Of a stretch of 64,000 bases of DNA, positions 48,019 through 60,407 are shown piece after piece. The notes below the pieces were generated by a model. It was not told the origin of the DNA. It ran no database searches and worked only from the letters and a program-made list of their open reading frames with translations. How positions within the stretch are numbered: the stretch's first letter is position 1; every line of letters starts with the position of its first letter. Origin of the DNA: Alphaproteobacteria bacterium. Its GTDB lineage: Bacteria; Pseudomonadota; Alphaproteobacteria; Rhizobiales; Aestuariivirgaceae. The stretch lies in NCBI GenBank assembly GCA_024642465.1, contig JAHEBA010000004.1:1-64000 (forward strand). Direction: 5' to 3'. The translations under genes were made by a program, and so were the position numbers.

Positions 48019-50112
48019 ATGACCGCATCCGCACCCCGGGCAGCCAGGAAGCCCGTTACCACAACTGTCCATGGCATCAACCTCGTCGACGATTACGCCT
48101 GGCTGCGCGATGCCAAGTGGCAGGAAGTCATGCGCGATCCATCCGTGCTGACGCCGGAAATCCGCACATATCTCGAAGCCGAGAATGCGTGGACAGAGGC
48201 AACCCTGTCGCCAACCGGCAAGTTGCAGGAAACCCTGTTCGGCGAAATGAAGGGCCGCATCAAGGAGGACGATTCCTCGGTGCCGTCACCGGACGGGCCG
48301 TATTCCTACGGCGTGAAGTACGTAACCGGCGGCCAGCAGCCGCTGTTCATCCGCACCCCGCGCACCGGCGGCAACGAGACCGTGCTGGTGGACGGCAACA
48401 AGGAAGCAGACGGCAAGGATTATTTCCGCTTCGGCGGGGCATCCCATTCGCCCGACCACAGGCTGGTTGCCTTCGGCTTCGACGACAAGGGGTCGGAATT
48501 CTTCACCCTCATACTGCGTGACGCGGACACCGGCAAAGACCTCGCCGACGTGATCCCGGATACCAGCGGCAGCGCCGCATGGTCGGCTGACAGCATCCAT
48601 GTCTTTTACATCAGGCTGGATGAAAACCACCGTCCGTCGAAGCTCTTCCGCCACAAGATCGGCGCGCCAGCAGAGGCCGACGTGCTGGTGCACGAAGAGA
48701 AAGATCCGGGCTTCTTCATGTCGTGCGGCAAGAGCCAGTCGGGCGACTGGATCATCATCGATTGCCACGACCACCAGACGTCCGAATGCTGGCTGATCCC
48801 GGCCAATGACCCCACCGCGAAACCCCGTCTGATTACAGCGCGCGAGACCGCACACGAATATTCCGTCGATGAAGGCGGCGGCCTGGTGTACATCCTGACC
48901 AATGCCGATGGGGCAGAAGACTTCAAGATCGTCACCGCGCCCGCAGGCAATCCGGGCCGGGAGAACTGGCATGACCTGGTGCCGCACACGCCCGGCACGC
49001 TGATCATCGACGTGGCGGTGTTTGCCGGACATCTCGCCCGGCTTGAGCGTGCACAAGGTTTGCCGCGCATCATCATCCGCGATCTCAAGACCGGCGAAGA
49101 GCACGCCATCGCCTTCGACGAGGAAGCCTATTCGCTGGGCATGTCGGCAGGCTACGAGTTCGACACCACCACGCTTCGCTTCACCTATTCGTCGATGACC
49201 ACGCCTGCCCAGGTGTTCGACTACAACATGGCCAGCCGTGAGCGCGTTCTTCGCAAGACGCAGGACGTGCCGTTGGGCCATAATCCGGACGACTACGTGA
49301 CCCGCCGCATCATGGCCCCGGCTGCCGATGGCGAGCAGGTGCCGGTGTCCCTGCTCTACCGCAAGGATACGCCGCTTGACGGCTCATCGCCGGTGTGGCT
49401 GTACGGCTACGGCTCCTACGGCATTTCCATTCCGGCCGCCTTCAACACCAACATCCTGTCGCTGGCCGACCGCGGCTTCATCTATGCCATCGCCCACATC
49501 CGCGGCGGCAAGGACAAGGGCTACGGCTGGTACAAGGCCGGCAAGATGATGACCAAGAAGAACACCTTCGAGGACTTCATCGCCGCCGGCCGCCACCTGG
49601 TCGCGGAAGGCTTCACCACGCAAGGCAACATCGTGGCGCAGGGCGGCAGCGCCGGCGGCATGCTGATGGGCGCGGTGGCCAACATGGCGCCTGAGCTGTT
49701 CAGGGGCATCATCGCCGAGGTGCCGTTCGTCGATGTGCTCAGCACCATGCTGGACGACACCCTCCCGCTGACCCCGCCCGAGTGGAACGAGTGGGGCAAC
49801 CCGATCGCCAGCAAGGAGGCGTTCGAGTACATGCGGTCCTACTCGCCGTATGACAATGTCGCGGCAAAGGCCTATCCAAACATCCTGGCCGTGGGCGGGC
49901 TCACCGACCCGCGCGTGACCTATTGGGAGCCGGCCAAATGGGTGGCGAAGCTGCGCGAGCTCAAGACCGACGGCAATTACCTGCTGCTGAAGACGCAGAT
50001 GGGCGCAGGCCACGGCGGCGCGCCCGGCCGCTTCGACCGGCTCAAGGAAGTCGCGCTGGTCTATGCCTTCGGGCTGATGGTGACGGGGAAGGCAACTGCA
50101 CCCCACGCATAG
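48019..50112 (+). CDS. S9 family peptidase, oligopeptidase B-like
   Basis: YGSYGISIPAAFNTNILSLADRGFIYAIAHIRGG, QGGSAGGMLMGA catalytic Ser, GHGGAPGRF catalytic His. Confidence 0.93.
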   Translation: MTASAPRAARKPVTTTVHGINLVDDYAWLRDAKWQEVMRDPSVLTPEIRTYLEAENAWTEATLSPTGKLQETLFGEMKGRIKEDDSSVPSPDGPYSYGVKYVTGGQQPLFIRTPRTGGNETVLVDGNKEADGKDYFRFGGASHSPDHRLVAFGFDDKGSEFFTLILRDADTGKDLADVIPDTSGSAAWSADSIHVFYIRLDENHRPSKLFRHKIGAPAEADVLVHEEKDPGFFMSCGKSQSGDWIIIDCHDHQTSECWLIPANDPTAKPRLITARETAHEYSVDEGGGLVYILTNADGAEDFKIVTAPAGNPGRENWHDLVPHTPGTLIIDVAVFAGHLARLERAQGLPRIIIRDLKTGEEHAIAFDEEAYSLGMSAGYEFDTTTLRFTYSSMTTPAQVFDYNMASRERVLRKTQDVPLGHNPDDYVTRRIMAPAADGEQVPVSLLYRKDTPLDGSSPVWLYGYGSYGISIPAAFNTNILSLADRGFIYAIAHIRGGKDKGYGWYKAGKMMTKKNTFEDFIAAGRHLVAEGFTTQGNIVAQGGSAGGMLMGAVANMAPELFRGIIAEVPFVDVLSTMLDDTLPLTPPEWNEWGNPIASKEAFEYMRSYSPYDNVAAKAYPNILAVGGLTDPRVTYWEPAKWVAKLRELKTDGNYLLLKTQMGAGHGGAPGRFDRLKEVALVYAFGLMVTGKATAPHA

Positions 50113-50210
50113 GAATTGTGCGCCTGCAAACCTTGCTTTGTGCCGCATTCCAGCGCACATTGCCGCGCAAAATCTGACCCTGATCCATTCGCATCCGGAG
50201 GCTTTGACCC

Positions 50211-51425
50211 ATGGCAGAAGCTGCCCATTCCATTTCGCCCAAGCCGGCGGCCGTCGCCGAGTTCAACTGGGAGGACCCGCTCGACCTTGAAAGCCACCTG
50301 ACCGAAGAAGAGCGCATGATCCGCGACAGCGTGCGCGACTTCGCCCAGGACAAGCTGATGAGCCGGGTGAAGAGCGCCTTCCGCGAGGAGCGCTTCGACC
50401 GCGAGATCATGAACGAGGCCGGCGAGTTGGGCCTGATGGGCATCATGACCGACCCGAAGTATGGCGGCGCGGGCCTTGGCTGCGTGGCATATGGCCTGAT
50501 CGCGCGCGAGATCGAGCGCGTCGATTCAGGCTACCGCTCGGCCATCTCGGTGCAGAACTCGCTTGTCATGCACCCGATCGAGGCCTATGGCTCGGAAGCC
50601 CAGAAGATGAAGTACCTGCCCAAGCTCGCCACCGGCGAGATGGTTGGCTGCTTCGGCCTGACCGAGCCCGACGCCGGTTCCGACCCGGGCGGCATGAAGA
50701 CCCGCGCCAAGCGCACCTCCAACGGCTACGTGCTGAACGGCGCGAAGATGTGGATCACCAATTCGCCCATCGCCGACATTGCGGTTGTCTGGGCCAAGCT
50801 GGAGGACGAAGGCATTCACGGCTTCATCGTCGAGCGCGGCGCCAAGGGTTTTTCGACGCCGAAGATCGAGGGCAAGTTCTCGCTTCGCGCTTCCGTGACC
50901 GGCGAGATCGTGCTCGACAACGTGGAAGTGGGCGAAGACGCGCTCATGCCAAACACGCGCGGGCTTTCCGGCCCGTTCGGCTGCCTCAACAAGGCGCGCT
51001 ACGGCATTGCCTGGGGCGTCGTGGGGGCAGCGGAAGACTGCTGGCACAGGGCGCGGCAATACACGCTGGACCGCAAGCAGTTTGGCCGTCCGCTGGCCGC
51101 CACGCAGCTCGTGCAGAAGAAGCTTGCCGACATGCAGACCGAGATCACGCTGGGCCTGCACGGCTGCCTGTCGCTGGGCCGCGGGCTTGAAAACGGCACG
51201 GTCTCGCCGGTCGCCATCTCGATCATGAAGCGCAACAATTGTGGCAAGGCGCTCGACATCGCCCGCATGGCGCGCGACATGCACGGCGGCAACGGCATCT
51301 CGGACGAGTATCACGTGATCCGCCACATGGTGAACCTGGAGACGGTCAACACCTATGAGGGCGCCCATGACGTGCACGCACTGATCCTCGGCCGCGCCCA
51401 GACCGGCATCCAGGCGTTTTTCTGA
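50211..51425 (+). CDS. Acyl-CoA dehydrogenase, glutaryl-CoA dehydrogenase type
   Basis: [88 protein letters not shown]. Confidence 0.9.
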   Translation: MAEAAHSISPKPAAVAEFNWEDPLDLESHLTEEERMIRDSVRDFAQDKLMSRVKSAFREERFDREIMNEAGELGLMGIMTDPKYGGAGLGCVAYGLIAREIERVDSGYRSAISVQNSLVMHPIEAYGSEAQKMKYLPKLATGEMVGCFGLTEPDAGSDPGGMKTRAKRTSNGYVLNGAKMWITNSPIADIAVVWAKLEDEGIHGFIVERGAKGFSTPKIEGKFSLRASVTGEIVLDNVEVGEDALMPNTRGLSGPFGCLNKARYGIAWGVVGAAEDCWHRARQYTLDRKQFGRPLAATQLVQKKLADMQTEITLGLHGCLSLGRGLENGTVSPVAISIMKRNNCGKALDIARMARDMHGGNGISDEYHVIRHMVNLETVNTYEGAHDVHALILGRAQTGIQAFF

Positions 51426-51492
51426 ACCTCTGGCGCGGCTCACGCGTTAACGCTACAGAACCTTATGCAACCAACAACGGAGGCTGACACCT

Positions 51493-52098
51493 ATGGCTCT
51501 CGAACTCCCTGATCTCCCCTATGCCTATGACGCGCTTGCGCCCTACATGTCGAAGGAAACGCTCGAGTTTCACCACGACAAGCACCACATGGCCTATGTC
51601 ACCAACGGCAACAACCTGCTGAAGGATTCTCCGCTGGCCGGCAAGTCCCTCGAGGAAATCTGCAAGAAGGCCTATGCGGACAAGACCGCCGGTCTCGTCA
51701 ACAATGTGGGCCAGCACTACAACCACCTGCACTTCTGGAATTGGATGAATCCCAACGGCGGCGGCAAGAGCCTGCCGGGCGCACTGCAGAAGGCTGTCGA
51801 CTCTGACCTCGGCGGCTATGACAAGATGCGCGAAGACTTCATCAACGCTGGTACCACGCAGTTCGGCTCGGGCTGGGCCTGGCTCGCCGTGAAGGACGGC
51901 AAGCTGGCCGTGATGAAGACTCCAAACGGTGAAAACCCGCTGATGCACGGTGCGCACCCGATCCTCGGCTGCGACGTGTGGGAACACTCCTACTACATCG
52001 ACTACCGCAACGCCCGGCCGAAGTACCTCGAAGCGTTCATCGACAGCCTGGTGAACTGGAAATACGTGGAGAAGATGTACGCCGAGGCGACGAAGTAA
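51493..52098 (+). CDS. sodB: Superoxide dismutase (Fe/Mn)
   Basis: LEFHHDKHHMAYVTN, GSGWAWLAVKDGKL, DVWEHSYYIDYRNARPKYLEAF. Confidence 0.95.
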   Translation: MALELPDLPYAYDALAPYMSKETLEFHHDKHHMAYVTNGNNLLKDSPLAGKSLEEICKKAYADKTAGLVNNVGQHYNHLHFWNWMNPNGGGKSLPGALQKAVDSDLGGYDKMREDFINAGTTQFGSGWAWLAVKDGKLAVMKTPNGENPLMHGAHPILGCDVWEHSYYIDYRNARPKYLEAFIDSLVNWKYVEKMYAEATK

Positions 52099-52126
52099 GC
52101 GTCACTTATCACATATTGAACGCAGC

Positions 52127-52152
52127 AAAGCCGGGCCTCAGCGCCCGGCTTT
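52127..52152 (+). terminator. Hairpin terminator after sodB
   Basis: AAAGCCGGGC ctcagc GCCCGGCTTT. Confidence 0.8.
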
Positions 52153-52212
52153 CGCTTTTCATGGCTGCCATGCCGCAAACGGCCTTCTCCTCCACCTTTA
52201 GCCCTGCTAAAA

Positions 52213-53523
52213 GTGCCTCCCATGAAACTTGCTGAATGGCTAAAGACATCAGGCATGAGCAAAGCGGAATTTGCCCGGAACGTGGGAGTTTCGCCGGGCC
52301 GCGTGTCGCAGCTTCTGTCGGGCGACACGCCGTCGCTTGACCTGGCCCTGCGCATTCAGCAACTCACCCGGGACAAGGTCAAGCCGGGCGATCTGTCGCC
52401 GCAGCTTGCAGGAGCAGACAGCATGACGAACAAACTCGACACCGTTTCAAGCGCAATCGCCGCCATCAAGGCCGGCGAGATGGTGGTCGTGGTGGACGAT
52501 GACGACCGCGAGAATGAAGGCGACCTGATTGCCGCGGCGTCCAAGGTCACGACCGAACAGATGGCGATGATGGTGCGCCATGGCTCCGGCATCGTGTGTG
52601 CGCCGATGACGCGCGAGGATGCTCGCCGACTCAAGCTCGATCCGATGGTATCGGACAATGACGCGCCACTGGGCACCGCGTTCACGGTTTCCATCGACTA
52701 CAAGGAAGGCCTGACCACCGGCATCTCTGCCAAGGAGCGCTGCGCCACGGTTCATGCGCTGGCGAACGCCAACGTGCATGCCGAAGACTTCGTGCGCCCA
52801 GGCCACGTATTTCCGCTGATCGCCAAGCGCGGCGGCGTGCTGATGCGCTCTGGCCATACCGAAGCCGCCGTCGATCTGTGCCGGCTGGCAGGCGAGCCGC
52901 CGGTCGGCGTGATCTGCGAACTGGTCAACGACGACGGCACCGTGAAGCGCGGCGCGCAGGTGCTGTCGTTCGCCCGAGAGCACGGCTACAAGATCATTTC
53001 CGTGGCCGACCTGATCGCCTACCGGCAGCAGCGCGAGCGGCTCGTCGAGCGTGACGGCGAGTTCACCGTGGAAACGCCAGCGGGTACCGCGACAGGCATC
53101 GCCTATTCGACCCACTTCGATCCGGTGCAGCACCTGGCGCTGGTCTATGGCGACATCTCGTCTGGCGAGAACGTTCCGGTTCGCCTGCACCGGCAGGACC
53201 TGGTCGAGGACGTGCTGGGCAATCGCGACACGCTCAACAAGGTGTACGAGATTTTCCGCCAGGAAGGCTGCGGCATCCTCGTCTACCTGCGCGAGGGCAC
53301 GGCCGGCGTGCCGGCATCGAAGCTCAACAAGCCCTCGGGCGAAGAGGATACCGGGTCGGAGCGGGCGCGCGAGGAAGCCTGGCGCGACGTGGGCCTGGGT
53401 GCGCAGATCCTGCGCGACCTGTCGGTCAAGTCGATCCGCCAGATCGCCAGCAAGTCGCGCCATTATGTCGGCCTGTCCGGCTTCGGCGTGGAGATTGCCG
53501 ACACCATCCTGCTGGAGCACTAG
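52213..53523 (+). CDS. ribB: HTH - 3,4-dihydroxy-2-butanone 4-phosphate synthase - degenerate GTP cyclohydrolase II-like domain (RibBX-like)
   Basis: In-frame HTH (MKLAEWLKTSGMSKAEFARNVGVSPGRVSQLLSG) then RibB (VVVDDDDRENEGDLIAAASKV) from ATG 52423; RibA-like C-terminus without zinc Cys motif. Confidence 0.85.
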   Translation: MPPMKLAEWLKTSGMSKAEFARNVGVSPGRVSQLLSGDTPSLDLALRIQQLTRDKVKPGDLSPQLAGADSMTNKLDTVSSAIAAIKAGEMVVVVDDDDRENEGDLIAAASKVTTEQMAMMVRHGSGIVCAPMTREDARRLKLDPMVSDNDAPLGTAFTVSIDYKEGLTTGISAKERCATVHALANANVHAEDFVRPGHVFPLIAKRGGVLMRSGHTEAAVDLCRLAGEPPVGVICELVNDDGTVKRGAQVLSFAREHGYKIISVADLIAYRQQRERLVERDGEFTVETPAGTATGIAYSTHFDPVQHLALVYGDISSGENVPVRLHRQDLVEDVLGNRDTLNKVYEIFRQEGCGILVYLREGTAGVPASKLNKPSGEEDTGSERAREEAWRDVGLGAQILRDLSVKSIRQIASKSRHYVGLSGFGVEIADTILLEH

Positions 53524-53625
53524 AGCAACTGCCGTTCACCTTGAACGGCTAAAGTTGCTCTAGCACCTTGGAATCGAGCGTCCTTATCCGATCAGATGAT
53601 TCAATCTGGTCGGATGATGCTCTAG
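53522..53625. repeat. Composite intergenic palindromic element
   Basis: AGAGCAACTgCCGTTCAcctTGAACGGctaaAGTTGCTCT followed by ATCCGAtcAGATgattcaATCTggTCGGAT and GCTCTAG; fills gap between convergent genes. Confidence 0.75.
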
Positions 53626-55128
53626 TTACCGCTTCAGCAGCCCGCCCAGGATGCCGCGCACCAGGCTGTTGCCGATATTGCGCACGATCATGTTGCCAAC
53701 CTGGCGGCCGACGCTGCTGGCCACGTTCTTGACGAACCGGTCCGTGGCCGAGTCGGTGCGGCGGCTCGAGGTCGAGGCTCGCGTGGCTGCCTTTTCCTCC
53801 TTTGCGCGCGCCTTCGCCTCTATTTCCGCGGCCATCGCTTCGGCTGCCTTTTCGGCCTTCACCTGCAGCAATTCATAGGCCGACTCGCGGTCGATCGCCT
53901 CGTCGTACAGCCCATAGACCGGACTGGACTTGACCGATTGCTGGCGCTCGGCGGGCATTACCGGGCCAAGCTTGCCCGACGGCGGGCGGATCAGCGTGCG
54001 CTCGACCATGGTCGGAACGCCCTTCAGGTCGAGCACCGAGACCAGCGCCTCGCCGACGCCGAGCTGGGTGATTGCCTCTTCCGTATTGAAGGACGGGTTC
54101 TGGCGGAATGTCTGGGCGGCGGCCTTAACCGCCTTCTGGTCGCGCGGGGTGAACGCGCGCAACGCATGCTGCACCCGGTTGCCGAGCTGGGCCAGCACCG
54201 TATCCGGCACGTCGAGCGGGTTCTGGGTAACGAAGTAGATGCCGACGCCCTTGGACCGGATCAGGCGCACCACCTGCTCCACCTTGGTCAGCAGGCTGGG
54301 CGGCGCTTCGTTGAACAAGAGGTGCGCCTCGTCGAAGAAGAACACCAGCTTCGGCTTGTCCGGGTCACCCACTTCAGGCAGCTCCTCGAACAGTTCCGAC
54401 ATCAGCCAAAGCAGGAACGTCGCATAGAGCTGCGGCGACTGCATCAGCTCGTCGGCTGCCAGGATGTTGATATAGCCGCGCCCGTCCGGCGTGATGCGCA
54501 TCAGGTCCATGATGTCGAGTGCGGGCTCGCCGAAGAAGTGTTCGCCGCCCTGCTCTTCCAGCACGATCAGCCGGCGCTGGATGGCGCCGATGGTGCGGGC
54601 ATCGATGTTGCCGTAGTCGGTGGTCAGCTTGCCGCCCCGGTTGCCGAGATCGGACAGCATGGCGCGCAGGTCTTTCAGGTCGAGCAGCAGCATGCCTTCT
54701 TCATCGGCAATGCGGAAGGCGATGTTGAGCGCGCCTTCCTGGGCCTCGGTGAGCCCCATCAGCCGCGAGATCAGCAGCGGGCCCATCTCCAAGATGGTGG
54801 TGCGGATCGGGTGGCCCTGCTTACCGAACAGGTCCCAGAAGATCGTCGGGAAAGCCTCGAAGCCATAATCGTCGAAGCCGATTGTCTTGGCGCGCTTGAG
54901 CAGGAAGTCCTTCGGCTCTCCCTCGCGCGATACGCCGGACAGGTCGCCCTTGATGTCGGCGGCGAACACCGGCACCCCGGCGTCGGAAAAGCCCTCCGCC
55001 AGAATTTGCAGGGTCACCGTCTTGCCCGTACCGGTTGCGCCGGTGATCAGCCCGTGGCGGTTGGCGAGCTTGAGGTACAGTTCCTCGCGCTTGGTGCTCT
55101 TGCCTAGAAAAATCGTGCCTTCGCCCAT
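53626..55128 (-). CDS. HerA/YjgR-like ATPase (DUF853)
   Basis: [56 protein letters not shown]. Confidence 0.92.
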   Translation of the reverse strand: MGEGTIFLGKSTKREELYLKLANRHGLITGATGTGKTVTLQILAEGFSDAGVPVFAADIKGDLSGVSREGEPKDFLLKRAKTIGFDDYGFEAFPTIFWDLFGKQGHPIRTTILEMGPLLISRLMGLTEAQEGALNIAFRIADEEGMLLLDLKDLRAMLSDLGNRGGKLTTDYGNIDARTIGAIQRRLIVLEEQGGEHFFGEPALDIMDLMRITPDGRGYINILAADELMQSPQLYATFLLWLMSELFEELPEVGDPDKPKLVFFFDEAHLLFNEAPPSLLTKVEQVVRLIRSKGVGIYFVTQNPLDVPDTVLAQLGNRVQHALRAFTPRDQKAVKAAAQTFRQNPSFNTEEAITQLGVGEALVSVLDLKGVPTMVERTLIRPPSGKLGPVMPAERQQSVKSSPVYGLYDEAIDRESAYELLQVKAEKAAEAMAAEIEAKARAKEEKAATRASTSSRRTDSATDRFVKNVASSVGRQVGNMIVRNIGNSLVRGILGGLLKR

Positions 55129-55238
55129 ATCTCTTCTCTTGCGAGTTAGCGCCAAATCGGTGTTGTTGCCGGGCACATGCTATACAATATTCGCGGTTGG
55201 TAAACCTAGCCCCGCCGCACGTTCCAGGGAGTATTCAC

Positions 55239-55628
55239 ATGCAGGAGCTTATCGACCGGGTGGTTGCCGCCACTGACCTGTCACCCGAGACTGCCGAGAA
55301 GGCCACTGGCATCATGCTGTCGCTGGTTAGGAACCAGGGCGACAAGAACAAGGTCGAGCAACTTTTTGCAGCGGTGCCCGGTGCGGCGGAACTGGCCTCG
55401 CAGCACGGCGGCGACGGCGCCAAGGGCGGCGGCCTGCTTGGCATGCTGGGCGGCGGGCTGATGGGCGGGCCGCTGGCCGCTGTCACCAAGCTGCAGGCAG
55501 CCGGGCTCAACATGAACCAGATCAAGACGCTGGGCAAAGAGACGCTTGGCTATGCGGAAGAGAAGGCCGGCAAGGATCTGGTGCGCGACGTGGCCAATTC
55601 AATTCCCGGGATCTCCAGCTATCTGTAG
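55239..55628 (+). CDS. Hypothetical protein (DUF2780-like)
   Basis: MQELIDRVVAATDLSPETAEKATGIMLSLVRNQG..GGGLLGMLGGGLMGGPLAAVTKLQAAGLNMNQIKTLGKETLGYA. Confidence 0.6.
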   Translation: MQELIDRVVAATDLSPETAEKATGIMLSLVRNQGDKNKVEQLFAAVPGAAELASQHGGDGAKGGGLLGMLGGGLMGGPLAAVTKLQAAGLNMNQIKTLGKETLGYAEEKAGKDLVRDVANSIPGISSYL

Positions 55629-55698
55629 ACCCTAAGACGAAAGCCGGTTTGCCCGCAGGCCCCGCGTGCGCTATCACGTTGTGCATCGCAATATGTGA

Positions 55699-57581
55699 AT
55701 GGAACCGACCACCATGAGCGAGCTGCACCTGGCCAGCGGATTTCCGGCCATAGACGAGGCAGGCTGGCGCGCACTTGTCGAGGCAAGCCTCAAGGGACGC
55801 CCTTTCGAAACGCTGCGTTCGCGCACGTCCGACGGCATCGTCATCGAGCCGGTCTATGCCCGCGCCCATGACGCGCCCGCCCTGCCGGCCGCGCCGGGGC
55901 GCGAAGTGGCAGACCGCTGGATCCTCGCCCAGCGCGCCGACATGCCCGACCTTGCAGCAGCCAACGCGCAGATGCTGGATGACCTGCAGAACGGCGCAAC
56001 CGGCCTGGCGCTGGTTATTCCCGGCAGCGTCACCGCCGGCAGCCACGGCGTTGCCGTCAGCGATGCCAGGTCGGTTGAGCGGGTGTTCGACGGGGTCGAG
56101 CTGGACTTCATATCGTTGCGGCTTGATGCAGGCCGCAACGGGCGAGACCTGGCGCTGCTGGTGCTGGATGAATACAGGCGCCGCCTGCTAGACCTGTCGC
56201 GCTGCCGTCTTGACCTCGGCCTCGACCCGCTGGGCGCGCTGGCCTTCAACGGCCGCATCGTCAACCGCAAGGAACTTGCCTCTCGCGCCGGAGACATGTT
56301 GAACCGGGCGATCGGCATGGACCACAAGGGGGGCGTATTCTGCGCCGATTCCCGCATCTATCACGGGGCCGGTTGCTCGGAAGCGCAGGAGCTTGCCTTC
56401 GCGCTGGCCACAGGCGTTGATTACGTACGGCTACTGGAAGAAGCCGACATCGATCCGGCCACTTCCTCGGCCCAGACATCGATGCTGCTGACGGCGGATG
56501 CCGACCAGTTCCTGACCATCGCCAAGCTGCGCGCGGCGCGGCTGTTGTGGGCGCGGATGCAGGAAGCCGCCGGGTTGAAGCGCAATCCGCTCACCCTGCA
56601 CGTTGAAACCGCCATGCGCATGATGAGCCGGCGAGATCCGTATGTGAACCTGCTGCGAACCACGTCAGCTACATTCGCCGCCGGCATTGGCGGTGCAGAC
56701 AGCGTGACCGTGCTGCCCTACACCGCAGCACTCGGCCTGCCCGACGGCTTTGCCCGGCGCATGGCCCGCAATATCCAGAACCTCATCCTCGAAGAAAGCC
56801 GGGCAGGACGCGTGAGTGACGCGGCGGCGGGCTCGGGGTATGTGGAATCATTGACCGCAGAACTGGCGCGGACGGCCTGGGAGCTGTTCCAGCAGATCGA
56901 AACTTCAGGCGGCATGATGGCCTACCTTGCTGACGGCAAGGCACAGGACCTGGTTGCCGCAACCCGGTCTACCCGCGACAAGGACATTGCAAGGCGCAAG
57001 ATCACGCTGACCGGCGTATCGGAGTTTCCCAACCTTGCCGAGCCACCGTCGAAGGTTCTCGACATGAGCCTGCCGCAGGACTGGTCGATCGGCTCGCCCT
57101 GGAAGGCCGACATGATCGAGTGTCCGGTGCTTTCCCAGCACAGGTTGCCGGAAAGCTTCGAGGCGCTGCGCGATGCATCCGACGCCCGCGTCAAGGCAAC
57201 CAGCAAGCGCCCGCAGGTATTTCTCGCCACCCTCGGCACACCGGCAGATTTTACCGTACGCGCCACCTGGATGAGCAATCTGCTGGCGGCAGGCGGCATC
57301 GAAGCGGTGCCCGGGGGCGTACACGACTTCCAGACCAGCGGACCAGGTGTTGCCTGCATCTGCTCTTCCGATGCAATCTATGCCACGGAAGGCGAAGCCA
57401 CGGCCAGGACCCTTGTCGAGCTCGGGGCAGACCATGTGATGATGGCTGGCAAGCCGGGCAACATCGAACAGCTTCTGAGCGAAGCCGGCGTCAGCGAGTT
57501 CGTGTTCGCCGGCCAGGACGTGCTGGCCTTGCTGAAGTCGCTGCATGAGCGGCTCGGCGTCAAGCAAACGGAGCAACGCGC

Positions 57582-57585
<4 letters not shown>
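55699..57585 (+). CDS. mutA: Methylmalonyl-CoA mutase small subunit
   Basis: Mutase-type TIM barrel paralogous to and overlapping the next gene; degenerate C-terminal domain. Confidence 0.92.
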
Positions 57586-59741
<2,156 letters not shown>

Positions 59742-59801
59742 CCGGAACGGCAACGTCCCCTCATGCGTTGTCATCCTGTGCGCAAACAGGAGACCAACCC
59801 C

Positions 59802-60047
59802 ATGAAGTTGCCCAACTTCTCAACGCGCGGTTGGATCATGATCGCGCTTTATCCGATGGTGATGGCCGTGGTGTACGGCATCGTTGCCATTGCCATTCTT
59901 GCAACCGGCCACAGGGCCGGCGACCTGGCGCCATGGGCGCTGGTGACCGGCATCATCACCATGGTGCTGGCCGCCCTTCCGGTCAGCTGGTACCTGGCGC
60001 CGAAGCTGCGGCTGAACCCGGACGGCAGCCGCCAGCCCAGAAACTGA
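59802..60047 (+). CDS. Small membrane protein
   Basis: MKLPNFSTRGWIMIALYPMVMAVVYGIVAIAILATGH; two TM segments. Confidence 0.55.
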   Translation: MKLPNFSTRGWIMIALYPMVMAVVYGIVAIAILATGHRAGDLAPWALVTGIITMVLAALPVSWYLAPKLRLNPDGSRQPRN

Positions 60048-60075
60048 GCAGCGGCTGCCGCTTCCCCCGGCCTTC

Positions 60076-60267
60076 CTAGCCCTTCTGGTTCCTGGTGATT
60101 TCGCGGCTGACGATCATCGCCACCGGCACGGCGGCAATGGCACCGGCAACGGCGGCATACAACAGCCACATCGGATTGTATTCGCGCATCGTCAGTACGC
60201 CTGTGACCAGCGCTCCGGCGATTACCGGCATGGCGAGAACGTAGATATAGACTGCGAGCTTGTTCAT
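60076..60267 (-). CDS. Small membrane protein
   Basis: MNKLAVYIYVLAMPVIAGALVTGVLTMREYNPMWLLYAAVAGAIAAVPVAMIVSREITRNQKG. Confidence 0.55.
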   Translation of the reverse strand: MNKLAVYIYVLAMPVIAGALVTGVLTMREYNPMWLLYAAVAGAIAAVPVAMIVSREITRNQKG

Positions 60268-60407
60268 GAGCCAATTCCCCTGCCCGGTTTGAACATATCA
60301 AAAAATTATACGCCGGCTTTGAACCGCGCGCCTTGATCTGGCGCACGCCGGAAGCGGCATGAATCTTGCTTCAGCTCTCACAAGTTCAGTGAAAGCCGGA
60401 TGAGAAT

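Noticed and set aside
52099-52212. FMN riboswitch upstream of ribB
   Set aside because: The gap is short and mostly the sodB terminator; no RFN-like conserved segments seen.
52213-52422. HTH region as a toxin-antitoxin antitoxin
   Set aside because: No toxin-like partner gene nearby and it is in frame with ribB.
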